64,000 nt of DNA from Candidatus Thorarchaeota archaeon SMTZ1-45 (lineage in GTDB: Archaea > Asgardarchaeota > Thorarchaeia > Thorarchaeales > Thorarchaeaceae): the NCBI GenBank assembly GCA_001563335.1, contig LRSL01000081.1, forward strand, positions 22,637 through 86,636. Direction: 5' to 3'. A model generated the notes under the pieces. That model searched no databases. It was not told where the DNA came from and was given only the letters and a program-made list of their open reading frames with translations. Every line of letters starts with the position of its first letter. The stretch's first letter is position 1. This document shows, piece after piece, positions 50,001 to 58,900 of the stretch. The position numbers and the translations under genes were made by a program.

Positions 50001-52998
50001 AAATGCCCATCACATCAAGTACCGATGAAGATACCATGACCTGCGTGCTTGTAGTAATTACTTCTGGGAGTCTGTTATTGCCAACTGAATCTGTAACTCC
50101 AGTCAATGTCCACTCTGCAGAATTGGTTAAGTTGAAGCTGATGTCACTGATGCCAACAGGAGGATTTACGAAGACATTAGCGGTCCATGTTACATCAGTA
50201 CCATTACTCACGCTGAATGATGTACCTTCTTGGAAGTTACTATCAAGAGTCAGTCCATCATAAGCAACACCGAGTTTCAGTCTTGGTAGGATTTTAACGG
50301 TAGATGGATTAGTTGTTGTGAAAATGAGCGTTGTTGAGTCTTCAATTTGGGCCGTCTGCTCCTCTCCTACTGTAAAAAAGCTTTCAGGGTCGTATTGATT
50401 CGCATACTCGGTTTGAATCCACGGAAGAGATGTATAACCCTCTTTGAAACGAATTTCATCCATTGTCCCACAAAATGCTTCATCGGGACTCGTCGACCCA
50501 AGCAAGAAGGAGCTAGCATCATTTAGTAATCTGTCCCCAGTCCCCACTAGCTCATTATATGAATCAAAAAGACCACCATTCACATAAGAGTATGCCCTCA
50601 GCCTGCCATCGCCTGAGCTTTCATATTTCATCACTATATAGTTCCAGACTCGGTTTCTGATTGTAATTGTTAGATAGCTGGTACCGCTACTCTGAAATCG
50701 CACATCAATCTGAAAAGATCCATCTGAGCCTCCCCATGTGTAGACACGAGCCATAGCCAAAGAATTCCCCTTATAGAAAACATTTGGTTCGCTTACTCCT
50801 CCTTGCCACTCTGAATCGCTACTAAAGTCTGGATACATCCAAAGTGAAAGCTGCCAGTCTGACCAGCCATTTGCAATATCCTCTCCTCCATCAACCAAGA
50901 TATAGCTGTCTCCTGAATTCTGCAAGTATCTCGCTCCATCAATCTTTCCATTATCCATAAAGATAGCACCTGTGGGAGTGCCATCATGACCGAATGAGCT
51001 TGAGTCTTTCAAATAAGCTCCAGAACCAGACGATTCGGACATATGCCAGATGCTCTGATATCTATCCTGCCAAACACCAAGAGGGCTCTCCATACTACTA
51101 ATGTCTGGATCACCATACCGCATGCTTATGGTTGTGTCAATTGAAGAGGATAGAAATGGGACTCGCACCCATGCAACCAAATGAGCATGGGTTAAATTAT
51201 AGTTCGAATCATATAGCTCCATCTGATAATCAAGCTGTTCATTGCCAATCCAGAATCTGATGTCATCTCCATCTTCTTGAGCATTGACTTTCAAGTCGCT
51301 GTCAAAAATGTCTATTAAGACTGGGAAATCTTGAAGGTCTGCACTGACTTTTGTGTGGTCAACAACAATATCCTTCTTGTATTTGAACAACGAAATGCTA
51401 TCTTCTGGCAGGGGTATCATGAAGTCCACAAAAAGTCTAGCAAGATCTACTCCGCCATAGCTAGATGTTCCTTTGATTCTGTTATAGTCATTATAGCTGT
51501 CTGAGAACATATAATCAAGCATGATACAGACGTAGTTGCCGCTTGACCACTCATCCCTCGAAATAACGCCCTGAACCAACGAAGATATGTCTGGTGACAT
51601 GTACCTGGTACTTGCGACCCACGAATTCAGCAACCAGTTTACACTTGTTGTGCTCCAGTCGTATCTATCCTCGAGATGCGGGAGACCACTACTGAAAGGC
51701 GCAAAACTATCCTCTTGAGCCACGTACACTCGAAGTCCATTGTTACCTCCGCCCACTGAACTCTGTGCTTCAATTTCTAGTTTCGCGGAGGTTATAACTG
51801 CACCATTTGGTATATCTAGCAGGAACTGAAATGCAGTCTGATACTTGCTAGCATCACTCCACGCTGTCCCTTTAACACCTACATCCATTGGAGAAGAAAC
51901 AATTCCTGTTGTAGGGTTATCAGAGCAGTCACGATATACTCCATCAGGGACATAAGGTGATACACTCCCAGATACAGTACTTGTTAAAATACTCTGATTT
52001 ACACTGAGGCCAATTTGCTCTGGGAATGGTCGAGCCTCAAAGACAGCTTTGATTTCATCAATGTAAACATAATTGTTTATATTAGATGAAGGTTGACCTG
52101 AGAAGTCAGTGCTCAGACCAATTGAAACTGAAACAGAACCAGGCACTGGGATGTTCGAGAATACAGAAGCGGGAACATCAACAGTTTTCTGAATCCATGT
52201 ATCAGTAGTATAACCCACACTTAGTACATTGAACTTAGCTTCGTAGCTTCCGACTCTTACGAACAAGTAGAACATACCAGTTAACGTCTGACCACTCGGT
52301 ACCCTGTGATAGAATGATATTTTGCTGGAGTACACTTCTCTCCATGGTAATTGGACCTGCTGGCTAAGACAGATCTCCATATTTGGATTAAGAGTCTTGG
52401 TTGTATCAAATAGCACGCTAGGTCTCCATCCCATAGAACCTTCCCTACCAGCTCCTGCTGAAGTATACCAATAGAGTCCCCCATGTCCGGGATGGATTGT
52501 TGAGTCACCGCTCTTTAAAAGTGACCAATCATCAGGCACATAGAATGTTTCTGAATTCCATGCGGAACCAGTTATGATGCAACGTTCTGAATGGTAGTAA
52601 TCAAGAAGCTCGTTCGTCAATCCTCCAACTTCTGTAGAAATATGTTCTATTGTTCCACTTAGAGCATCTACAGTCCAGCCTTGAGGTGCAGCGATAGAAA
52701 CTGCTGCTGGTGCTGATGAATCGAGCATAACAATAGGCTGGGTGGCATTAGAGAACAAGCCATCAAAGGTAACTGGTTGTGATGCCCCGGTTGAACTGTA
52801 CCCTTGAGACCCTTCTGCTGGTTCAAACCAATATGGTGAGCTATTACTGATGGACTTCTCACTAGCCAAATCAGACTGGTCTGAAGTGAATCCTGTAGGA
52901 GAACAGAATATTAGCAGAATGATACACGAAATTATGACTCTAGACCACACCCGCTTCCATCTCTTTATCTGATTTGCAAAGGTAATATTTGGACTCAC
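41077..52998 (-). CDS. Giant single-span surface protein 1 (DNRLRE-like, DUF2341, LamG, 23 Ig-like repeats, cytoplasmic tail)
   Basis: This 3973-residue protein begins with a signal-peptide-like segment (about residues 18-38). A beta-rich region follows, then a DNRLRE-like domain (about 355-525), a DUF2341 module starting FKYKKDIVVDHTKV, and a LamG-type domain ending at about 870. Two further beta domains lead to 23 Ig-like repeats of about 105 residues (about 1120-3540). One span, ALIIILILGSLVWVRVL, is near 3550. The cytoplasmic tail of about 400 residues has a conserved module and four charged helical repeats. Many NxS/T sequons suggest glycosylation outside. The GTG start has GGAGGTGA seven bases upstream, inside the end of the preceding gene, and overlaps its stop in GTGA. 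It is probably a receptor or adhesin; ligand unknown. Confidence 0.85.
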   Translation of the reverse strand: MSPNITFANQIKRWKRVWSRVIISCIILLIFCSPTGFTSDQSDLASEKSISNSSPYWFEPAEGSQGYSSTGASQPVTFDGLFSNATQPIVMLDSSAPAAVSIAAPQGWTVDALSGTIEHISTEVGGLTNELLDYYHSERCIITGSAWNSETFYVPDDWSLLKSGDSTIHPGHGGLYWYTSAGAGREGSMGWRPSVLFDTTKTLNPNMEICLSQQVQLPWREVYSSKISFYHRVPSGQTLTGMFYLFVRVGSYEAKFNVLSVGYTTDTWIQKTVDVPASVFSNIPVPGSVSVSIGLSTDFSGQPSSNINNYVYIDEIKAVFEARPFPEQIGLSVNQSILTSTVSGSVSPYVPDGVYRDCSDNPTTGIVSSPMDVGVKGTAWSDASKYQTAFQFLLDIPNGAVITSAKLEIEAQSSVGGGNNGLRVYVAQEDSFAPFSSGLPHLEDRYDWSTTSVNWLLNSWVASTRYMSPDISSLVQGVISRDEWSSGNYVCIMLDYMFSDSYNDYNRIKGTSSYGGVDLARLFVDFMIPLPEDSISLFKYKKDIVVDHTKVSADLQDFPVLIDIFDSDLKVNAQEDGDDIRFWIGNEQLDYQMELYDSNYNLTHAHLVAWVRVPFLSSSIDTTISMRYGDPDISSMESPLGVWQDRYQSIWHMSESSGSGAYLKDSSSFGHDGTPTGAIFMDNGKIDGARYLQNSGDSYILVDGGEDIANGWSDWQLSLWMYPDFSSDSEWQGGVSEPNVFYKGNSLAMARVYTWGGSDGSFQIDVRFQSSGTSYLTITIRNRVWNYIVMKYESSGDGRLRAYSYVNGGLFDSYNELVGTGDRLLNDASSFLLGSTSPDEAFCGTMDEIRFKEGYTSLPWIQTEYANQYDPESFFTVGEEQTAQIEDSTTLIFTTTNPSTVKILPRLKLGVAYDGLTLDSNFQEGTSFSVSNGTDVTWTANVFVNPPVGISDISFNLTNSAEWTLTGVTDSVGNNRLPEVITTSTQVMVSSSVLDVMGIWTFTFFSSNEASLLECGVNAGVYGNTVELQIGDQAKFRGTATVIPGSAMRLYLVDPSGQIFYSTEDLSQDGSGQFEWTGISVTSAWPNGLWDAYVDFNNTADSSPEGVGRYNRLFTVRHASSLNLLSPADAVGDGVAVRTAGELLEVEVQLTNTETAESVTGSTIMMNWSALGVETQAQFEDYGNGIYGKTLNTSDLGQPGNWRLNIVSSHPYLIDATTYFDLELSHNTVLTYRTPASVPYGDDFSVRVNLRDAITGTYYNGASFTSNGTISGVTDYNNGTYLVNIDSTGFSIGTYCFKLNAFPTQSFVIESSVDVVFLYRNIKTDLVQVEINPVSVPWSKNATVVLNWQDLDHGGLGISGGTLSGDGTFQYVDLLDGRYSIQLDVDSYSVGIYMFNFTISDTNYQSSAITVAVTVRPHRTLVVATYDSSIPMGSNVTVTLELLDRDAGNAAIIGNLSSVSAEWTGGSAEYGSLQILIESQDWMMGIYTIDITVFTTTSPRFFYDGTIAILLNIQKLTTALSWDNIDVFPIGDDFEITTYVTVNDSSSIYDGMPVNGLLQSHFSIRDKNGTLYSIKTFSAQGSGNYVLTLDQSYFPGGSYGIRIFLVFGVAENYSNTQTPIISFQFTQARCDLSSPDYPLLTISYNTDAIVTLEFIDIDRGLGIDTATIYVTGSFKLGQQLISNGRYRVTLDTSAWSIGVYTVNFTASALTYDNKTISIDIQVRQIRTFATATVGALEIPVGDSRTFYVDYIDMDHDLPILTISHLCNWTPAHYDIAWIGNRYSITIHTFDSDALTSYLLVFVFSAGAEYESATFNVTLTIRSIKTELRLLSPVEDTTPSGQIEISVYYGDRDHLLGIVSSNVLCTVWNATDQLTIMWYNDTSAGYYMITIDASQFGGLGVQQLTVFFNWTGSIQKYENRYLSVSVETVGEDTDLTLIEAALPSPCLDYMVYSFLYSSTTMGTGISNDTFNVFISVEFIGVTVDLSQVDIWEIDSIGRPGEYSIGFNNSILGRTGIISMKVFINWSAGVSPFYTNRTDLISVRVLPRTASLSVIPPTNVPFGENATFSFTYEDTTGGTSSPIVYDALAMTLSLNVLDFTLTYSAIEDLYTISFNTSQLGAPLGARVLILNLTWSGLPFYSNITGRSIGITLIERQTLLTYPTPPATPYGDNAAFTVTYVDIAGLTSKAVIDTVIEVYIGVTMIPSSYVQITHLGSGEYQIDLNTSYFSQPGVYSLRIEASSGQFYYQARSATKSFTVDFRATILTAETIGSIPYGSSFSIVLQYQDLDTLTPIGNGTGIMTNLEILNGTDWLFTCSWRPSQQNYLLTVETNNQALELSQIYSLWLNFSSEYAVPFYQWNDIMVSFEMRERDTSLDLISSPSQTRYQDYANFTVLFKDTLSSSGISGGTISVYYGLVLLTPTIDYDIIEVSAGLFAISVDSSVLGPPGVKTLQVIANWSAGPPHYSDAQRTINIPVTERPSNVEIVFPPGQTWYLDNVTMDFAFVDISTGERVVVAFSDVKIYSGPILLSYGEYVLQSMGQIYRLQINSTVLSVNLVSNWNITIQVDWTTGAPYYRDDVTSVFVNTIGRVGNVDFNQIEQTPYGDLMNISLTYTDQRTGAGIEGATIILDCIEVPGLVEGVDYWVQIGTGVDSGKYKIIVSTSSLGSLGVFTFEIEVQWSALVSPFYGNIVSPEVQGRVREIQTSVSSDLPSPSVVAFYEDVSFVIQFTDTDHGLPINGALGQISIIYASTMLEPSSWSAQALGSGQYNVTLSMMDSLSVGLQSVIVSINLSPYEMAQTSVVFGLRNRVGGLSAVIAPTNYAGYATSVIIYLVDYDANDSPLPGAILGLIWGDSSSYVDFGDGSYNVTLQTSNLDYGSQILNVQANLLHYTITSLNVEINLLPVPSELLVTWSGPRLTSEIYWGEPLTIFAAINDTLRNQTVSVATITYDWIGGTGSFVPSGVSGNYTTILDTSLGSISDTIIVMISGSAPNYIDASYQLVFRLLPRPMEVIPEGNRYVFTVSYGSTAEIIVYIEDSLDSTLVTEATLTAEWDYGTNLTLVEIPSRPGYYRLQIVTGSVGFGSYQIHIDAEKQNYGDTSATLIMAISKIQMVVWLDNVTATYEYTSFYWSEVVRIGVYVLAPALNATHPFSTGLDGLVVTWNSPELGTNGTLVNGILTGGSGYYYYDFNTSQGIAALHTFIISANPPNLDYERADNSTSIFVKNLEATIVSPGSPEFVWGWAGLVNVTYYDDFHAQGMQADFSAYSWAGGFGSASYQGGGVYGIPINTTTLRPGTYTITIEFRKANYEDVELTIRIHISTVPTEITILLPELYRVGDSWTNLRVPYGDILTVTLLYNDTNSARGIPDASYNTSFYSGPGVYEEPLILTNHGNGNYSFVFNTPDWNLFSRVSFHIRFMLENYTTAVFVFEITIITIQTNLEIDGPSVMPLHWGMNTTFWVYYSDAWPGHSGEGITDATFVVDNQHPDFATVEYLGPDASRPGYYQFRVIAHRAQGSAVVTIKFNKTYYDANEVIFTVPVSPSPEDIAMQNMITYGGALIIILILGSLVWVRVLRVPKIIRIISGQIRQVRRGKVPKRAKDAKTRQALLAEIFNELYEPTGLRRKASQMPGEPIIIEVPEIDELIIDLSILTGMTQQELDDFRLEISKMKMSQQTSFVREVIRQEVIRVAGVQNKPLEQVIEEVVEERRRRIGGTAPPTKPEIYMAVEEEAEVVEEEGIDFENRMREFELEEMASELEKRGIPKHEIESFIIQARDLPKDIVEMLLQSFQPKEKVEEAEKAIEHLTEEEIEELRAELIKRNATDREIKSIIDQARSLPRELALDLFKEPEEPPKKKSAKKVKAFSKEELKGLRAELVKKRVPKKEIESIMKQAKTVERDKIEDFLKTIEGLVPREEPEEIEFEDRLTELEVEELRMQLEQRGLPEEEIDSIVKQAKGLPSALIEDLLKSIDADLEKE
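41095..41790 (-). repeat. Four helical repeats in the cytoplasmic tail of giant protein 1
   Basis: Four units of about 42-50 residues lie at roughly 41645-41790, 41470-41598, 41284-41423 and 41098-41251. Shared pattern: EELxxLRxELxKRxxPxxEI, then IxxQAxxLPxxxxxxLLKxI. Each looks like three short amphipathic helices. The linkers are Glu/Lys rich. Giant protein 2 has a single unit at 52998-53160. Confidence 0.8.
42390..49645 (-). repeat. Array of 23 Ig-like repeats in giant protein 1
   Basis: Protein-level repeats of about 95-115 residues. The recurring pattern is a start such as RxTxLxxxxP, then PYGDxxxxxxxYxD, a GIxxATI strand, GxYxIxxxTSxLxxGxYxxxV, and a closing strand before the next unit. 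Units are diverged at the DNA level. Boundaries were set by eye. Confidence 0.75.
51335..51360 (-). repeat. 26 bp segment identical to giant gene 2
   Basis: This stretch in the DUF2341 module of giant gene 1, encoding the HTKVSADL region, is identical base for base to 63808-63833 in giant gene 2. The surrounding codons differ at third positions. Confidence 0.85.
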
Positions 52999-55900
52999 TT
53001 GTCTTCACCTCCTTTTCCAAGGATGCTCTTCAGAAGTTCCTCTGCAAGTTCCCTCGGAAGTTCACGGGTCTGATCCATGATAGTTTCTAGTTCACTTCCC
53101 TTAATACCCGCATCCATTAACCGCTGACGTATCTCTTTTAGCTCATCTTCACCAAGCATATCAGTCGAATCGACTTCTTCAACTTCTATTGGCTCGAGAA
53201 TAGTTTCCTCTACTTCTTTGGCGTCTTCTGGTTTAACATACTCTTTCACTGGTTCACGTTCTAGAACTTCATCAATCTCTTCTCCTGCCAGAATTGCTCG
53301 TGCCTTGGCCGCAGTTTCCTCTAGAATCGTTTCCATTGGCTTTCTCTCGGTTCTCCCCTGCTTGATGGCTTCCTGATTAATCACTTCCTTGACAAAGGTA
53401 ACTTGCTCACTCAGTTTCATTTTTGAAACATCTAGCTTAAAGTCTTCAAGTTCATCAGGAGTCAACTTTGACAGGATTGATAGTTGAACAAGCAATTCTT
53501 CTATTTCAGGAACCTCAGTAGTAATTGCCTCACCTGGCATACTGGACGCTGTCTTTGAAATGCCAACGGGTTTTGCAATGTCATTGAACAGGTCTGCAAC
53601 CATCTCTTGCCTGGTAGGAACATTATCTGGAGGTTCAGGAATCTTCCCTCTACTAATGGTTCTCACCATTCCTCTGATCTCTCGTAATCGCTTTGGCACA
53701 CTGAATAATCGAGTCCACAAGACTACTCCAGCCAAGATTATGATTCCAATAGGCACACCAAAGATGATAGCACGTTCGAGAAGAATATCAAAATCAGAAG
53801 GTTCCACTGAAACTGCGATATTCACACTAGCAGACTCGTAATTCTCTTTTGATAGGATAACCGAAATGATTGTTGAGCCTTGGGTCCTTTGAGACCGTAG
53901 TCTGATTTCATACCATCCAGACCGGGAGGGATCGGATTGATTCAACGAAACAATCACATATCGAGTGTCTAGACTTGTTGCGTTTATTGAACCTCCTGCT
54001 ATACCTTCCCCTGCATGACCAACCCATGTATCATAATAGAATACCCATACGCTGAATTCTGCCCCGTAGCTCATGCTCACAGAAGTCGACCCCTCGATTT
54101 GGAGTCCAGTAGGAACATGAATAATTGTGATTTGTATGTTTATTGAAGCTCGACTCCAGTTTCCTAGGAAAAAGCTCAGAATCACTCTGTATGGAATTTG
54201 ACTAACTGTCCAACGTGTTGTATCAAATAATAAACTGTAATTCCCGTTTGATATTTCTTCAATCGAAAGATAATCCCTATCAGGAATTCCTGGACCGAGA
54301 ACAACACCTGTTATTTCAGTCGCACCTGGAATTCCCCTGTTGTACCAAGTGTCATTATAGAACATGATTACTGGAAGAATATCACCATATGGTACTTGTA
54401 AGTTCAGACTGTCTTCGTCAATTTGATTCAAGGTAGGTGCAAACACACTGATTGCTGTAGGCACCTCTTTCACAATGAGTGTGAAGATCCCTGTTCCAGT
54501 CTTGTAGTTGTCCATCAGGAAGCGGACAGAAACTGGGTAGATACCAGGTGATACTAATGATGCATTGATAAAGACTTGATAGGTTCCATTACCAATGAAT
54601 CTGTATAAACTCTCAGTGCCATCCCAATCTACGGTGACGGATGCACCAGCTATTCCTCTGTCATATAGAAGATCCCAATAGGTGAGATTAACCCATCCTG
54701 TCCAACCCCAGATTTTGGGACTGAGATATGTTGATTCGACAGAGGTTTCAATTGACTCTATGATGAGAGTCGTGAGATTACTTGAATAAGCAAACATCCC
54801 AATATTAGGATAAGCAGTAATTCTCAGAGTGTAGGTAGACGCACTATAGTCCCATGTTTCAAAGTCGAAGTAGAAGTAACCTGGTCCTCCAATTGATGTT
54901 CCATTCAAAAATTCACCAGTGAACGCTGTTCCCGATAGTGACCATAGGACAGTGCAATTTGTTAGACCTGTTGATAATGGATAAGACTCGTTTAATGATG
55001 GTGCAAGAACATATACTCCTATTCGAATTGTGTCTGACCAGTTGAAGGTTCGAGTACTATAGGTGGAGGTAAGTGCGTCAAGCCAAACACTTGTTGAAAT
55101 TTGTTTGATTATTGCAGTCGCAGAGGTAGTTGCTATAAGGTAGTTTGTTCTCTCTGCAGTTATAGTGAGGACATATTCTCCAACGAATAGGTCAGTGGTA
55201 TCAACGAATCCAGAATAATATCCATTCTTTCCTGGAACTGCGGTAAGGATGATTTCAATTTCATCCTGGAAGATATAAGTAACTCTGACAGTTGCTCCAA
55301 GTAATGGGAGATTGCTATAGGTATTGTTGACATAGACTGTAATGTTTACTGGAGTTCCCTTGAAAACTTCGGGTTGTGCTTCACTAATAATAGTCAATCC
55401 AATGGGCAGTTTCAGCACATTCACAGTGAGCTGGCCAGTTACTGTGACATAGTTCTTGAGAGTAGCTGTAATTGATACAACGTAGGTCGTAGCTATAGCG
55501 AGATTTCCTGTGTCGATAGTGAAGGAATAGTTGCCTGCCGGTGCACCTTCAATGAGAGTATCACTCAAAACTCCAAACTGATAAACAAGAGTTGCTCCAG
55601 ATATGAGGACACTATCTCTTGTATCGTTGAACATTGCCCAAATTGACATAGGTTCGCCCCAATAGACATCCTGAATTGTCTGAGGTAGAATAAGTTCTGT
55701 AGGTATGCTCTGGATTTGAATAGGTATAGATATGTCCGAGATGAAATAGTCACTTATCTGAGCACCAACGATGAGTGTGTAAAGACCTGCGTCAAGACTT
55801 GTTGTTGTCAGCGTTATATTGTATAAGCCCGGACCAATTGATGTATAATCTGGCGTATATCCAATGTCTGGCCAAGTTATAATCAGAGTGGCACCACTAA

Positions 55901-58900
55901 TCGGTGCATCACCCGCATCTTTGTCAACAAGCTCTACAATTACATATGTTGCTTCTCCAAAGTACGTACCTGGTGGTGTAAATTCATTCAATTCTCCTTG
56001 GCGAAGCCTGATTTGAAATGGCACCTGTATCTCGAGTGTCTGATAATCCGAGAATGACAAAGTTATGATGAATGAATTAGTTCCTGTAGCACCCGCATCG
56101 GAACAGTCTACAACCAACTCATATACGCCTGGCGATAACAGAGTTATGCTCCATGTAGCAGGTCCAGAGGCATTTGTCTTGTATCTTACTGAGAAAGAGC
56201 CCTCTGCACCACTAATTGGAATGCCATGATCCAAATCTATGAGGTTCAAAATGACAGAAACATTGTCATTTATTGGTACAGTCGAAGGATCTGGCTCCTC
56301 ATTCGTGAGCTGTGCCTGAATTAGTCGGACTGATCCTTGAAGGAATATTGTGGTTGTATTTCTGTAAAATGGCGCAAGTGTGGGGCTCCAAAGTAAACGT
56401 AGTGAGAATGTGAAGGTGCCTGTACCGCCTAGACTCGTAGAGTCAACAAGGATTGAGTAATTACCTTCATTTCGGAAGATCCAGAAATCAGTGCCCTCAA
56501 TAAGACCACTTGGACTGAAACAGTCGAAACTCACAATTGCATCATTAATTCCTATACCTGTTGAATCATCTACATATTCGAAATTGAATGTCATGTTGTC
56601 ATATATAGGCACAGTTGGTGCAACATCGCGGATGATGACTCCGACCCTATTGACCACAGTCACCCGAGCTGATGCTCGACCATCTGAATAGTATGGTGCA
56701 ACATTATCCTGCCAATCCATATAGAAAGTGATGTTCCAATTACTGATCAACCCTGAAAACAATACGGTCGAGTTAATAGATACCTCATAATTTGAACCAA
56801 GGTAGTTCATTGAGAAGTCGCTGTCTGGTAATAGAACTCCACCACTATATATCAACAAATGATCTTTGTTGAGTTGAATTGCTTGTCCTGTTGCTTCATC
56901 ACTATACCTAATCGTAAATGTGACATTCTCAAGGAATTTTACTTGTGTTGTCGATACTAATGTTTCAGTAACAGAGTTTCTCTTTGTAACACTCAGCGTG
57001 AGGCTTATTATGGAAGTTGAGTAATATGGTGCGTTCGATGTCCAAGATGCTCTTAGCACGAGGTTAACGGTTGTACCAGCTGGTCCCAATGCAGTAGTAT
57101 TCAGCGAAATGAAATAGAAGCCATCTGCAGGACTCTGTAGTACATAGTCCACCCCTTCCACTAGGTCCATTCCCCCTACTGTTAGAGTAATGGTCGCTCC
57201 GGCGATTCCATCTAAAGACAACGAATCTTGATAGTATGCTGTAAAGTTGACGTTCTCAAGATATTGTGTTGGTTCTGGCGATGAGGTCAGTTCCAGATTT
57301 GTTGCTCGCTCTCGTAGAGTAAATGAAACAAATGCTTCAGCTGACAAATAGAATGGTGAGGCGTCTGGATAGCTGACCTCAATCCAAAGAACGTATTCCC
57401 TATTTATCTCAAGATTTTGATTATATGTTTGAACTGTGAGAAGATAATCTTCTGAAGCACCTCGCCATATTGAAGTGAAGAACCATGAACTTCCGTTCAA
57501 GATTTGAATGGATGTTAATGTTGTAGTATTTCCGATATCAGCTAGAGTCAACAAATCACTGTAATGAAACACTAATTCGAGTGAGTTGTTGTATGCCATT
57601 TCTTCAACCGGCTCAACAAGAAGCACTGTCAGTCTATATCGCAAACTGAGTGATCGTGATGAAGTGACTACTGCATAATAGAAATGACCTGTACTCATTT
57701 CTACTGAGATGGAATATGTCCCTGGTCTGTTGAAGTATGTTGTCTTAAGTTCAATTTCGTATTCTCCATTTCCGAGGGGTGTGAAGGAGTATTCGGATAT
57801 TGGAATTATCTGTGTGCCATTATACAGAGTGACTGACCCGTCGTTGATTGGTTGGTGTGGTCCAAGCGTGATATCAGTGAATGTGAGATGTAGAGTTACA
57901 TTGTCACCATAAGGTGTTGGACTGATAGTCGAATAATCAAACTCAGTTTCACGGAATCTGACGCTTATGATGACTGGTCTTCCAGTCACATTAGCATAAT
58001 ATGGTGCTCCAGTCCAGGTCACACCTATTGTGAACTGTCGATTTCCAAGTGGAGCTCCTAAGATGCTTGTATTAAAGGAAACATGAAACATCCTCGTAGA
58101 TTCGTTATATGTTATCGAGAAGTCTGGTAGTCCAATTGTGACACTCATCTGGCTACTGTTTGCTATACTGTAGGTACTACCTTCTGCTACATCATCAAAT
58201 GAGAATGAAAAGGTTGCATTCACTCCGAAGGGAGTACTTTCCGGTGGGATCAAATTGATCAGGGTGCTTCTTGGAATGATGCGAACCGACACGGTATCCG
58301 TCCAGTTGCCATAGAATGGTTCTTGAGTCTTGGACCAATTTACATATACAATCATCGTATATGTTCCCGGTCCAGCGAATATCGTACTATTGAACTCAAT
58401 CGAATAATATCCTGGATTACCAATATCCTCAGTGATTGTAAATAATGAGGGACTAAAGGATTGACCAACAACCTCTATGTATATGAACACGTTTCCTGCT
58501 GGTGCAGACAAGTTGGAGATACCATTACCACTGTAAAGCTCACTGTAGAGATATGTATAACTCAGGTTTCCAAGGTATGGAGTAGGTTCAGCAGAATCAA
58601 TCAAATCAAGTTCTGAAGCCTCTCCTATTATCTTCACAAAAGCTACGGCAGAGCGGTCATAGTACTTCTGAACAGGTCCTGTCCAGTTAAAGAATACAGT
58701 CAGTTCGTAGATGCCTGAGCTACCTAAATTAGTGGCTGCAAATCTGATTATGTAGTAACCATTTCCTAGAAGTGTATCATTTTCAACGGTTGCAAGAATC
58801 CATCCAGACTCTCCGTATATGGATAGGTTAACTGGTGCATCAATAATTCCTGCATCATTATCGAGATCACCACAATAGACAGATATGTTGACCATTGCAT

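Noticed and set aside
53560..53841. Plus-strand reading frames inside the giant genes (for example here and at 41102-41653)
   Set aside because: They are antisense to continuous domain-bearing frames, have no SD and show no recognisable motifs.
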